63,818 nucleotides of DNA from Deltaproteobacteria bacterium (GCA_003235365.1 QJWJ01000111.1:1-63818); one strand, 5' to 3'; positions 52,742 through 61,525 are shown, numbered from the stretch's first letter. The notes: generated by a model from the letters alone, not told the origin. Program-made: numbers and translations.

Positions 52742-53869
52742 TCAAGGTGCGGGCGCAGGGCCACCCGCATCGAGGCTGGGCGGTTCCGCGTGCAGCAGTT
52801 GGACCCAGACCTGGCCGTTCGCTCCGATCGTGGGCGCGTTGTTCAGCGCCGTCCACGCCGGTGGCAACGACAACAGGAACCAGCCGGGTAACTCTGGCTG
52901 CAATCCGGCCACCATCTCGAACGCTTCGAGCGGATCGGCGCTGCAGCCACCTTCGTCGCAGGTGCAGGCGGATGCGCAGAGCGCGACGCGGTCGCAGGAC
53001 AGCGGCGTTCCGTCGACGAAACACTCACCGTCCTGCTCAGAGGTGGTTTCGTAGCCAGACAGTTCGCTCGGCATGCAGTTGTACTGACAGTGATCACCCG
53101 AAGGCGCGCTGGGTTCCTGCTCTTGGCAGAGGTCGTCGTAGGGCTCGAAAGGGAAGACCGACAAGCGCACGGCTTGGGCGAACGGGTCGCCATCGGGATC
53201 GGTCTCGTCGAGCAAGACCTCCGACGCCAGCAACGTGTACTCGAACCCTTCGCGGATGTCTGTCGATGCGCTGGCGGTTTGGTTCAGCAGTGGCGATTCG
53301 TCGGGGGTTTCGCCGAAGGTGATCGATGCGTGATCTTCGGCGAGAACCAGCGTCACTTTGCGCGAGCCTGACGGCAACCCGAGATCACTGACCTGGGCTT
53401 GGCCTTGCCAGATGCCGACCAGCGGTCCGTCGGGTACGCCGGGAAGCAGTGCGTCCCGCCATTGCCAGGCCGCATCGAGATCTTCGGAGCACTGCAAGTG
53501 CGCGTCGGAGGCCTCCGTGTCGGACTCGCCGATTGGGGGATCTTCAGCGTCGGTCTTCGCCGCTGGCTTCGGCTCGGCCGCTTCCTTTGGCTCTGCCCCC
53601 GCCTTTGGCTCTGCCCCCGCCTTTGGCTCTGCCCCCGCCTTTGGCTCTGCTTTGGTTGCCATCGACGGCGTTGGGGTGTCCGCTGCGTTGCCCGTGTTGT
53701 TGCTCTCGCTCGGGCTTGGCTGGTTGTCGCGCAGAGTATTGACGTCCTGCTTGGTGTTGCCCAGGTCCTTCGCATCACCGGAACAACCCAGCAGCAGTGC
53801 GCTGAAGAGCCAGATCGAGCTTCGAGCCAGTTGGAGTGACGTTCGATTGAGTGAGTTTGCCATACTCAT
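52742..53869 (-). CDS. Secreted lipoprotein of sigma module 2
   Basis: This is a 375-residue protein. The signal SSIWLFSALLLGC is followed by a linker with tandem AEPKAG units. The C-terminal part (LVGIWQGQAQVSDLGLPSG, RKVTLVLAEDHASITFG) is beta-rich and ends with a Cys-rich segment (CDRVALCASACTCDEGGC). It overlaps the regulator gene by four bases and so closes module 2. It is the positional counterpart of 42933-43943, but its domain differs. Confidence 0.7.
   Translation of the reverse strand: MSMANSLNRTSLQLARSSIWLFSALLLGCSGDAKDLGNTKQDVNTLRDNQPSPSESNNTGNAADTPTPSMATKAEPKAGAEPKAGAEPKAGAEPKEAAEPKPAAKTDAEDPPIGESDTEASDAHLQCSEDLDAAWQWRDALLPGVPDGPLVGIWQGQAQVSDLGLPSGSRKVTLVLAEDHASITFGETPDESPLLNQTASASTDIREGFEYTLLASEVLLDETDPDGDPFAQAVRLSVFPFEPYDDLCQEQEPSAPSGDHCQYNCMPSELSGYETTSEQDGECFVDGTPLSCDRVALCASACTCDEGGCSADPLEAFEMVAGLQPELPGWFLLSLPPAWTALNNAPTIGANGQVWVQLLHAEPPSLDAGGPAPAP
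53584..53650. repeat. 18-base tandem repeat inside a lipoprotein gene
   Basis: CCTTTGGCTCTGCCCCCG occurs three times exactly (53584-53637), with a fourth partial copy. On the coding (minus) strand each unit gives six residues (AEPKAG), so copy-number change would keep the frame and vary linker length. Confidence 0.85.
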
Positions 53870-54951
53870 TTAGTCTCCAGTGCTTCCGGTTTTGGAGGCG
53901 CCTCGACGCTTTTCTCGTGCGTTGCCTCACGAGTCGCGGAAGGTGCGAATTCAGTCGTCGTGTGCAGAGCGCAGGTGTTCATGAGACGCCGCGTGTAGAA
54001 ACCACCGTTGCCGGCAATGAGTCGCCGCGCGAGTAGCTGCGCTCGCTCTGTTTGCCCCGTCTGGCACAGCGCTAAGACTTCGTTGACGCGTCGCTCGGGT
54101 AGCATCGAGCCTTGCGGCACACGAGCGTTCAGTTCGCGCAAGAGGCGCAGTGCGCTCGAGCCGTCCCCGCTCGCCAATGCCGCGTCGATGCTTCGAAGGG
54201 CTTGCAGTTCGATCTTCAGTTCCGCGACGGATTGCCCCTCGGCTGGCGGGGCTGAGTGAGCTTCTGGCCTTGTGGTGGCTCGCGTGGCCTGGATTGCCCT
54301 GCTCTGCGCGGGAGCGGCCGGCGCGATGACAGGCTCGACACGGCGTTTCGCAGGGCCTTCGCGTTTGGGCTGTTTCGCGCCGGTTACCTCGAGGGCAGGT
54401 GCCGGAGGGACGACGACCGTGGGCGGAACCGCGCTGCCGCCGAATGAAACGGATGTCGGTCGTTCCGCGACTCCTGCGCTCTGAAATTGCGTTGGGGTCT
54501 GTGGTCCTCGAGTCGCTGCTTCCTGCAACGGCTGCTCAGCTCGATGCTCGGCGTAAACCCCGACCACACCCGAGCCGACAATGACCGCCGCAACCGTTAG
54601 TTTGCCGGCACCGACCGAACCCAGCAGCCCCAGCCCAGCGGAGGCTTTCGCGCTCAATCCGGTGAACATCGATGTCTTGGCGGTCAGCGCCGTGGCTGTC
54701 GACGTGCCCCCACTCAGTCCGGCGCCTGCCGTGCCGCTTCCAACGGTGCTCGCGACGGCGCCCTGGCCGACCGCGCCGTGAGCAGCAGCGCCGTGCAATG
54801 CCGCGTGGGCGACTCCCGTCGAAAGCGCCGCCGGCACGCTGACCCCCGCGGCGAGCAGGGCCGTGTCCAGCCTGCGTCGGTTTGCGCCGTCGGGGCCCAT
54901 GGCGCGCTGTGCAAGCTCCAGTACTTGCTGTGGATCCATTGGGTCTTTCAT
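53866..54951 (-). CDS. Membrane-anchored regulator of sigma module 2 (putative anti-sigma)
   Basis: This is a 361-residue protein built like 43953-44852. It has a helical N-terminus (PQQVLELAQRAMGPDGANRR), a long Ala/Gly/Thr region, one transmembrane helix (GKLTVAAVIVGSGVVGVYA) and an outside TPR-like part (LQALRSIDAALASGDGSSAL, EVLALCQTGQTERAQLLARRL). It overlaps both neighbours by four bases. An anti-sigma role is inferred from position. Confidence 0.7.
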   Translation of the reverse strand: MKDPMDPQQVLELAQRAMGPDGANRRRLDTALLAAGVSVPAALSTGVAHAALHGAAAHGAVGQGAVASTVGSGTAGAGLSGGTSTATALTAKTSMFTGLSAKASAGLGLLGSVGAGKLTVAAVIVGSGVVGVYAEHRAEQPLQEAATRGPQTPTQFQSAGVAERPTSVSFGGSAVPPTVVVPPAPALEVTGAKQPKREGPAKRRVEPVIAPAAPAQSRAIQATRATTRPEAHSAPPAEGQSVAELKIELQALRSIDAALASGDGSSALRLLRELNARVPQGSMLPERRVNEVLALCQTGQTERAQLLARRLIAGNGGFYTRRLMNTCALHTTTEFAPSATREATHEKSVEAPPKPEALETK

Positions 54952-55544
54952 GGCTCCTCATCCTCTCGCGATTCATGCCAACGCTTGAACGATGCTCTCA
55001 GATTGCGTGTCTCGGTGTAGATGAACACCACGTTCCGCCCCGTTGCGCTGGCCACTTCACGCGGCGTCATTTCGAGCAGAAATCGACACAAGAATACCTC
55101 GCGCGCGTCTTGATTCAGCGTGCTCATGAACAGCCTCACGTCACGCCACGCCGCGAACTCTTCGGGGGTGCAGCCATCTGCCGCCGGGGTGGTTTCTTCC
55201 AACGTTTCGTCGAACGATTCGAGCCCGCCCTTGCGTTGCTGCTGTCGTCGGTGATTCTGAACGACGTTGCGAGCCACGGCGAACAGCCAAGTGCGCAGCG
55301 AACTATCCCCTCGGAATTCGTCGAGCCGGCGCGTGACGACGAGCCAAACGTCTTGCGCTGCGTCCTCGATGCTGATGCGAGTGCCGACGGTGAGCCCCCG
55401 CAGGCTGCGCCACACGAAGTCGAACTCATCGCGATATACGTCTTGAAATGCGGGAGCCGCAGAACGCCGGTCGGGTGCACTGCTGCAATCTCGCGTGACG
55501 TCCGGTGCGGCGAAGTGCTGCAGGGCCGCGGCGGGCTTGTCCAT
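54948..55544 (-). CDS. ECF sigma factor (sigma module 2)
   Basis: This is a 198-residue protein. Region 2 is ISIEDAAQDVWLVVTRRL with SLRTWLFAVARNVVQNHRR. Region 4 is MTPREVASATGRNVVFIY, then TETRNLRASFKRW. A start at ATG 55544 or 55565 is possible; I prefer 55544. It is paralogous in layout to 44849-45445 and shares the four-base overlap with its downstream regulator. Confidence 0.88.
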   Translation of the reverse strand: MDKPAAALQHFAAPDVTRDCSSAPDRRSAAPAFQDVYRDEFDFVWRSLRGLTVGTRISIEDAAQDVWLVVTRRLDEFRGDSSLRTWLFAVARNVVQNHRRQQQRKGGLESFDETLEETTPAADGCTPEEFAAWRDVRLFMSTLNQDAREVFLCRFLLEMTPREVASATGRNVVFIYTETRNLRASFKRWHESREDEEP

Positions 55545-55671
55545 CAGCCGCCTCCCCACGAGCAACCGCCGGAACGAGCCGTCCTCGGTGAGAGGGGGCT
55601 GCCCCGACGGTGCTCCTGGTGGCCGCTCCTGTTCATGTTCTTCGATGTCTTCTCGGTCGCCGACGCTGCGG

Positions 55672-55730
55672 GATCGGTGCTCCAGCCAGTTGATTCATCG
55701 CGGTAATCAACCTGATTGCCGCTCTAGGAG
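55672..55730 (+). repeat. Structured repeat, partial copy E
   Basis: Only the right-hand end of the repeat remains (ATCGGTGCTC, then GTTGATTCATCGCGGTAATC with AACCTGATTGCCGC). One base of the left hairpin arm differs (GCGGTAATC), but it can still pair with GATTGCCGC through a G-T wobble. It lies upstream of sigma module 2. Confidence 0.7.
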
Positions 55731-55759
55731 GTTCGTGTCCGGCGGGACCGGTTTTGGGA

Positions 55760-56920
55760 CTACCAGACGAAAAAAGCGACGCCAGCGCTTCCACGAATCG
55801 TCACGGCCGGTGCCTCGAACAGCTCGGTTCGGCCCTCGTCCACGGTGAAACTGTCTTGGATCAGGGCTACCGCGGCGTCGATTCCCACCGTCAATTCAAA
55901 GTCTTGCCAGCTCGGGCTCGCATGCGCGCCGAGCCCCAGCGAGGGCACGATGCTGCTCTGCTCCCGCGAGTCGAGCAGGTCCGAGGCATGGGCGTTGAGC
56001 CGGCCCACCTCCACGTTGCCGCAGATCCGAAGCCACGTCGGCGCCCCGGCGAGCACTGAACAGCCTCGGGCCCCCGCGGCGAAGTACTCGAACTGAGCGT
56101 CGACCTCCGTCGCGCCGGGGATCCGCTCTTGCACGGGTAACAGGGCCACCGCATACGCTTCCATGCGAAGGGCGGGTGAGCGCACGCCCAGTGCGACCTT
56201 CAGACCGGGAGCTGCGCTGGGCAGCTGCATGCCGTCGACGAGCGCGTCGATCCCGATCAGAACGGAGGGTCCGCTGTCGTTGGTATCACCAGCGGGTGGG
56301 TCGTCGTCGACGGACGCGCTGGGAGTTTGGGCCGGCGCTTTGGAGGGCGAGTCTTCATTGGGCGGCGCGACGGGTTCGACGGGTGCCGGCTCGGACGCGA
56401 CGGGTTCGACGGGTGCCGGCTCGGACGCGACGGGTTCGAGCAGAGTGGGCGCCGGCCGAGTCGGCTCCAGCAGCTCGGCTCGTGGGGGTTCACTCGAGTT
56501 CGGGGCGGCGTTCAGTTCTTCGGTCGACTCGCTGACTGACCCTGTGGGCGCGGTGTTACTCGTCACAGATCCCAATGACAGCGTGACCGCTACAGCCGCC
56601 GCTTCGGCGAGATCGCTGCAGTCGTCCGCGCGAATGATTCGACGCTCCGGCGGTTGAGTCAGCACCAGCACCCATTGCTCCGCATCACGTGTGACTCGAG
56701 CGACGATGCCGCGTGGCTGCGGCAGGTCTCGTCCTTCACCAAGCGTGGCAATGCGGGCTTTGACGTCCGCCTCGTCGGGACATTCGGGGGGTGCTTCCCA
56801 GCAGAAGTCGGCGCACGCCTCTTGGGGCTGTGCGCCGGCGCGCCCAACCATGCCCCATGCGATCGCCAGCGCCGTTGCAGCATGTATTGCGAACCCGCGG
56901 GCGGGCCCAAAACCGAGCAT
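55760..56920 (-). CDS. Exported beta-rich protein of sigma module 2
   Basis: This is a 386-residue protein. A signal peptide (FAIHAATALAIAWGMVGRAGA) is followed by CWEAPPECPDEADVKARIAT and DDCSDLAEAAAVAVTLSL, which parallel the N-terminus of 45631-46746. A linker with tandem EPVASEPAPV follows. The strand-rich C-terminus (LRMEAYAVALLPVQERIPG, GARGCSVLAGAPTWLRICGN) fits a small outer-membrane barrel. It opens module 2. Confidence 0.7.
   Translation of the reverse strand: MLGFGPARGFAIHAATALAIAWGMVGRAGAQPQEACADFCWEAPPECPDEADVKARIATLGEGRDLPQPRGIVARVTRDAEQWVLVLTQPPERRIIRADDCSDLAEAAAVAVTLSLGSVTSNTAPTGSVSESTEELNAAPNSSEPPRAELLEPTRPAPTLLEPVASEPAPVEPVASEPAPVEPVAPPNEDSPSKAPAQTPSASVDDDPPAGDTNDSGPSVLIGIDALVDGMQLPSAAPGLKVALGVRSPALRMEAYAVALLPVQERIPGATEVDAQFEYFAAGARGCSVLAGAPTWLRICGNVEVGRLNAHASDLLDSREQSSIVPSLGLGAHASPSWQDFELTVGIDAAVALIQDSFTVDEGRTELFEAPAVTIRGSAGVAFFVW
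56367..56439. repeat. 30-base tandem repeat inside a gene
   Basis: A 30-base unit beginning GCGACGGGTTCGACGGGTGC occurs twice exactly (56367-56426) and partly a third time. On the coding strand it gives EPVASEPAPV, ten residues of linker per unit. Confidence 0.85.
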
Positions 56921-56981
56921 GGGCGCCGTACTATCCGATCACGCGCCTCGTGAGCAACGGGTTACCAAAACGGCTGCACCG

Positions 56982-57138
56982 AGAGCACCGATCAGCTTGC
57001 CTGTGCACGGAAATGCCCCGAAAGATCGCCCCAGCGGGGGTGAGGGCGTTTTTCTGGGCCACGTTCGGGCGCTCTTGCTCGCAGCTCGGTGCTCTAGGTT
57101 GTTGATTTGTCGCGGCAATCAACATGATTGCCGCTCTG
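56982..57138 (+). repeat. Structured interspersed repeat, copy D
   Basis: This full-length copy has both outer arms and the right-hand double hairpin. Its right end overlaps the last codons of the histidine kinase gene on the opposite strand, so about 14 C-terminal residues and the stop are encoded by the repeat. Confidence 0.9.
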
Positions 57139-59181
57139 GTTGAGTAGGGCGGCCCTGAGTTTGTCACGGCCGAAGGGCTTCGGCAGAAACGTCGCGTCGT
57201 ACTGTTCGAGAACGCGTGCGGCTTCGGGATCTGGCGTATACCCGGACATGACGAGAATACGCAGGCAGGGGCGCAACGCTCGGCACTTCACGAGCAAGTC
57301 GGTCCCGCGCTCGGCTCCCAAGACGACATCGGTGACTAGCGCGTCGAGCGCGACTTGGTCGTCTCCCAGGACTTCGAGCGCTTCGGCCGCGGTTGCCACG
57401 GCTTGCACGTCGAAACCATCCGCGCTGAGCATCCGCGTGACCAAGGAGCGCACGTCTGCGTCGTCGTCGACGACCAAGACGTGGTTCAACGCCAATCGGC
57501 TTTCGACGACCGGAGTGCTGGCGGGCGCCTCCGTCGGTTGCGTGACGGGCAAGAACACTCGAAAGCTCGTCCCTTCTCCGACGACGGTACTTACGGTGAT
57601 GAGCCCGCCCGCGGCGATGGCGATCGACTGGCACGTCGCCAAGCCCAGGCCGGTTCCGCGCTTGCCCTTGGTGGAGAAGAACGGTTCGAAGAGCCGAGGG
57701 AGGACGTCCGGGGTTATCCCCACTCCGCTGTCTCGGACCTCGAGCTCGACGTAGTCACCGGTCAGCAGATCACCGACTTGGCGATCCTTCAATCGTCGCA
57801 GTCGCGTGGCGACACGGAACTCCCCTCCTTGCGGCATGGCATCACGAGCGTTGGCGGCGAAGTTCATCACCAACTGCTCCACGTGCGCTTTGGGGATGGT
57901 GACGTCCGGCAGTCCTTCGGCGAGTTCGAATTCGAGGCGGATCTCGGGCCCCAGCAGACGCGCGAGAATGTTCTTGTGTTCGCTCAACACCGTCCCGACA
58001 TCCGTTGGCGTGCGGATCACCATCTCGCGGCGACTGAAGGTGAGCAGCTGGCGCGCCAACTCGGCGGCCATGTGCGAGGCGCTCATCACGGCGTCGATGT
58101 CTTCCAATGCCGAGCTGCCCTCGGGCAACTTGCTGCCGGCGATCTCCGCGGATCCTTCGATGACGGTCAGTAGATTGTTGAAGTCGTGCGCGACGCTCCC
58201 CGCGAGGCGCCCGAGCGCTTCGAGACGTTCAGATGCATGCAGGCGCTCTTGCAGGGCGCGCTGCTCGGTGATGTCTCGGCTGATCATCGCGGCGAAGATG
58301 CCCGATTGCCATTCGATGGGGCGCACCCGGACATCCAGCAGGACGCGCCCCTTGCCTGGGACAATCACGGCCATTTCGAACCGTCCGTGGCCATCCATCA
58401 AAGCCTGGCTGAACGTTTTCCGGACTTGTTCCAGCTCTTCCACTTCCAGATGCTCGCTGAATCGCCCTTGGCTCAGCGTCGCCAGCGGGACTCCGAAGAG
58501 GCGTTCGTGCGACTCACTCAAAAAGACCGTTTCCCCGCTGGGTTTGAGGATGGCGATGAGATCATCCGCCGTTTCTGCCAAGAGGCGGAACCGCCGTTCG
58601 CTTTCCAGCACCTCGCGTGCGGAAGCGGCTCGCGCGCGGGACTGCTCCTCGGCGAGGGCGAACGCGCGCTCCACACCACGGGCGTGCAACATCGAGACGA
58701 CGAAGCAGAGGGTGGCGATCAAGGCGGCTGTCCCCAACAGACCCTGGTCGGCTGCGGTGAGGGGTGCGACCAGCGCGCCTTCCACTGCCAACGTGATCAA
58801 GCAGCCCAGGAACGCCAACACGAGGTAACGCGATGGGCTAGTCGCAGTCGCCAGGAATATGACGATGGACACTGCAAATGGTGTGGCGCCCAGCGAACCC
58901 TGCATCGCCACTGCAGTGGGATGCTGGACGTACATGGAGACGACCAACAAGGATACCGACGCCCCCAAATGTCCTTTGCGCGCCAAGAAATACGCCAAGC
59001 CCATCCCAATGACGGGAGCCACGACGATCAGCGCCATGAGGGGGGAGTAACCCGAGAACGTCGCGACGATTGCCCCCGCCGCGGACAGCAGCCCGAGAGC
59101 CAAGCTGATCATCCGTGCATTGCGCAGCTGTTGGGCGCGCGCAATGGCTGAGATATCGATGATGTCCCCTGGCTGATGCAT
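57094..59181 (-). CDS. PAS-containing hybrid histidine kinase with receiver domain
   Basis: This is a 695-residue protein. It has about six N-terminal membrane helices (residues 20-160), a PAS domain (FRLLAETADDLIAILKPSGE) and the phosphoacceptor GSVAHDFNNLLTVI. The ATP-binding domain has NFAANARDAMPQGG, DSGVGITPDVL and GTGLGLATCQSIA. The receiver domain (HVLVVDDDADVRSLV, VTDVVLGAERGTDLL, FLPKPFG) follows. The last residues (SGNHVDCRDKSTT) come from the repeat copy D. I start at the ATG at 59181, where the membrane region begins. The stimulus is unknown. Confidence 0.93.
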   Translation of the reverse strand: MHQPGDIIDISAIARAQQLRNARMISLALGLLSAAGAIVATFSGYSPLMALIVVAPVIGMGLAYFLARKGHLGASVSLLVVSMYVQHPTAVAMQGSLGATPFAVSIVIFLATATSPSRYLVLAFLGCLITLAVEGALVAPLTAADQGLLGTAALIATLCFVVSMLHARGVERAFALAEEQSRARAASAREVLESERRFRLLAETADDLIAILKPSGETVFLSESHERLFGVPLATLSQGRFSEHLEVEELEQVRKTFSQALMDGHGRFEMAVIVPGKGRVLLDVRVRPIEWQSGIFAAMISRDITEQRALQERLHASERLEALGRLAGSVAHDFNNLLTVIEGSAEIAGSKLPEGSSALEDIDAVMSASHMAAELARQLLTFSRREMVIRTPTDVGTVLSEHKNILARLLGPEIRLEFELAEGLPDVTIPKAHVEQLVMNFAANARDAMPQGGEFRVATRLRRLKDRQVGDLLTGDYVELEVRDSGVGITPDVLPRLFEPFFSTKGKRGTGLGLATCQSIAIAAGGLITVSTVVGEGTSFRVFLPVTQPTEAPASTPVVESRLALNHVLVVDDDADVRSLVTRMLSADGFDVQAVATAAEALEVLGDDQVALDALVTDVVLGAERGTDLLVKCRALRPCLRILVMSGYTPDPEAARVLEQYDATFLPKPFGRDKLRAALLNQSGNHVDCRDKSTT

Positions 59182-59355
59182 CCGCCGCTCCCCGGGATGG
59201 CTCCCCCGTCCGGAAGCGTAGCGCCGAAGGTAGTAGAAATCGACTGGCGCGGAAACACTGTTGTCGTGGGTTTGCGGGCGGCGATGTGCCCGCAGCGCGT
59301 TCCGAGTTCTGGGTGGCCTCAACGCCGCCGGAGCCGACGTCCCCCGTTTGTGATC

Positions 59356-59781
59356 CTAGTGCACTGACACAGCGGCAACAAAGCAGAGCGCGTAGAGACC
59401 GGCCTTCAACGCGAGTAGGAGGCTGAGCCCGACAAAGGAAGCTCGATGGCTCTTGGGCCACGTATGCCGGTACACGCACAGTTGGACCCACAATCGGTAG
59501 GCCCATTGAACGGCCATCAGCAATAGCAGCGCGCTGCCGGCGCCGGTCTGGAGCAACTGCCCAGGAAACAGCACCGCGATGAGCCCGATCCCGGACAGTG
59601 TGACCACCAATCCTCGCACCACGACACGGAAGATCTGACGATTGATCGGGCGCAGTTTGGCCATGTCCTCGTTCCACGAGAGCACCTTCGGCACGAAGCG
59701 CATCGCGATGGGCTGAACGAAGTGCAGCGCGCCCGCCGCGAAGACCACGTGTTCCCAATTCAAGACTGTTAGTACGTCCAT
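59356..59781 (-). CDS. Small membrane protein next to the split ThDP enzyme
   Basis: This is a 141-residue protein with about four hydrophobic segments (WEHVVFAAGALHFVQPIAM, VVRGLVVTLSGIGLIAVL, GSALLLLMAVQWAYRLWV, SLLLALKAGLYALCFV). The ATG at 59781 overlaps the enzyme stop by one base (TGATG). I recognise no family. It may anchor the enzyme halves or move their product. Confidence 0.72.
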   Translation of the reverse strand: MDVLTVLNWEHVVFAAGALHFVQPIAMRFVPKVLSWNEDMAKLRPINRQIFRVVVRGLVVTLSGIGLIAVLFPGQLLQTGAGSALLLLMAVQWAYRLWVQLCVYRHTWPKSHRASFVGLSLLLALKAGLYALCFVAAVSVH

Positions 59782-60908
59782 CAGCTCGCCTTCTCCTCGG
59801 CACGCCCCGCTGCCGGCAATCGGGAGTTCACCAGACCAGCCGTCGATTCGGTTGGCGCTTGCGGCAGCGCAGCTAGCGTGTGCGTGAGCAACTCCTTGAT
59901 GTCGGCACAGATCCCGAGACGCACTGGGTAGATGGCCCCGAGAGTTGACGCTTCGATGTCGACGTGGGCGAGCGGTAGGCCGCGCTCGAGGCGCTTTGCG
60001 ATGGGCGTCGCGGTGTGTTCCCAAAGCCTGCTACCGAGCACCAACAGCAGATCCGCTTCATCAGGCAAACGCGCGTCACCGGCGAGTCCGACCACGCCGA
60101 GACATCGCGGGTCGGTGCGGGGAAACTCGCACAACGCTCGCGGGCTCGACATGACCCTGAGTCGCGGCATGCGGTCGACCAGCTGCCGCAGCTCGCGCTG
60201 AGCGTTCGCCATTCGGACTCCGTAGCCCGCGAGTACGACTGGGCATTGGGCTTCAATCAAGAGCTTGGTGAGTTCCGTCACCTGCTCCACCTCTGGGGAC
60301 GCGGTGCTACTCGTGTACGCGGGTAAAGCCTGCCCCACTGCTTCACACGAGGGTTGTGTTGCGACGTCAAGCGGCACGCCGAGATACACTGGCCCCGGAC
60401 GCCCACTGCGGCTGCAGTGCGCCAGCTCCAGGACGGTGGGACCAACCGGAGTGCCACTCTCCAGCAGCTGCGCGCTTTTGACGACCGAGCTCACCAGGGC
60501 GAGCGTATCGATGTGCTGCGCGGCTCCCCGAGCGCGCCGGTGGTTCGCTACTTCCGCCCCAATGTGGAAGATCGGTGTGCCTTCCTGGTAGGCATTCGTG
60601 ATACCCGTCAGGGCGCCGGTGAGGCCGGGTCCGGTGATGGTCAGCAGAGCCGCCAGGACGCCGTTGCGAGCACAACCTTCAGCCATGCTCGCCGCGTGGC
60701 GTTCATCGTGGCATTGCACCACCGTGAGCCCGGGGGTCCGGCAAGCGGCACCCTGTAGCACCATCGCGTAGCCTCCCGGAACGCAGAACAAGCATCGGTA
60801 GCCAGCTTCGACCAAGGTCGACATGATTGCTTCGGCGCAGGTGGGCGCGGTGGTGTCGTTGGCAGCCAGGCGCGGTGAGCCCGCGGCGGTGAGTGATTCG
60901 TTCTTCAT
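59781..60908 (-). CDS. ThDP enzyme, N-terminal and central domains (acetolactate-synthase-like)
   Basis: This 375-residue protein corresponds to the Pyr domain of acetolactate-synthase-type enzymes: GYRCLFCVPGGYAM, the activating Glu in HDERHAASMAEGCARNG (about residue 70), and LTITGPGLTGALTGITNAY. The DHAP/central domain follows (CPVVLAGYGVRMANAQREL, ADLLLVLGSRLWEHT). The C-terminal ThDP-binding domain is missing, but is encoded by the gene just upstream (60911-61525), two bases away. The complex may decarboxylate a 2-oxo acid. Confidence 0.85.
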   Translation of the reverse strand: MKNESLTAAGSPRLAANDTTAPTCAEAIMSTLVEAGYRCLFCVPGGYAMVLQGAACRTPGLTVVQCHDERHAASMAEGCARNGVLAALLTITGPGLTGALTGITNAYQEGTPIFHIGAEVANHRRARGAAQHIDTLALVSSVVKSAQLLESGTPVGPTVLELAHCSRSGRPGPVYLGVPLDVATQPSCEAVGQALPAYTSSTASPEVEQVTELTKLLIEAQCPVVLAGYGVRMANAQRELRQLVDRMPRLRVMSSPRALCEFPRTDPRCLGVVGLAGDARLPDEADLLLVLGSRLWEHTATPIAKRLERGLPLAHVDIEASTLGAIYPVRLGICADIKELLTHTLAALPQAPTESTAGLVNSRLPAAGRAEEKAS

Positions 60909-60910
60909 GG

Positions 60911-61525
60911 TCAGTTTCCTCCAGTGGTCAACGTGTGGCGACGGCTCTCGAAAGGAGCGGGCTCGTTGGGATCAACCCACAGCTCGAGCAGCGTCGGTTC
61001 TTGGTGCGAAAGGCACTGCCGCAGCGACGGACCGAGATCACACAATCGAGTCACAGTCAGCGCAGACGCGCCCACGGCTTGGGCCATGGGAGCAAGGCGT
61101 GCCTTCGGGGTGAACAACATGCTCGGCAGACCGGCGCCGGCGAAGTCGAGGTTGCGTCCCTGTTCGACCATGCCCCAGCCGCCGTTGTTGAAAATGATGA
61201 CGACGAGCGGTAGGCGCTGCTCGACCGCCGTGCGCAGCTCGCCAATGCACATCAGCGCCGCGCCATCGCCGACTAGGGCAATGGTGGGCTGCCGCTTGCC
61301 GACACACGCACCGATGGCTTGACCCAATGCGTTTCCCATCCCACCCAGCACCAACGACAGGTGCCAGCTGCCTGGAGCACGCCGACGCAGGTGTCGAATT
61401 GCGTGGCACATCGCATTGCCGATGTCGCAAAAGATGGGGGTGGTCGGCGGTACGACGGCGTCAATGCACTCGATGGCTTGGCGCATCGTGAGCGGGTCGA
61501 CGGGTTTACGTGTGGGTCTTCGCAT
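60911..61525 (-). CDS. ThDP enzyme, C-terminal (PP) domain
   Basis: This is a 204-residue protein. It has the ThDP motif starting GDGAALMCIGELRTAVEQ and ending in NN (IIFNNGGWGMVEQ), within LGGMGNALGQAIGACVGK. It is the C-terminal ThDP-binding domain of acetolactate-synthase-like enzymes. It precedes the N-terminal half, so the gene order is opposite to a usual single-chain protein. Split enzymes such as sulfopyruvate decarboxylase exist, but their alpha part lacks a central domain. Confidence 0.85.
   Translation of the reverse strand: MRRPTRKPVDPLTMRQAIECIDAVVPPTTPIFCDIGNAMCHAIRHLRRRAPGSWHLSLVLGGMGNALGQAIGACVGKRQPTIALVGDGAALMCIGELRTAVEQRLPLVVIIFNNGGWGMVEQGRNLDFAGAGLPSMLFTPKARLAPMAQAVGASALTVTRLCDLGPSLRQCLSHQEPTLLELWVDPNEPAPFESRRHTLTTGGN

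Noticed and set aside
28615..57138. Integron attC interpretation of the structured repeat
   Set aside because: No integrase, no cassette array, and the right end does not fit the attC core consensus (GTTRRRY); copies lie between unrelated operons.
28615..57138. CRISPR array interpretation of the repeats
   Set aside because: Units of about 150 bases are kilobases apart, without short spacers or cas genes.
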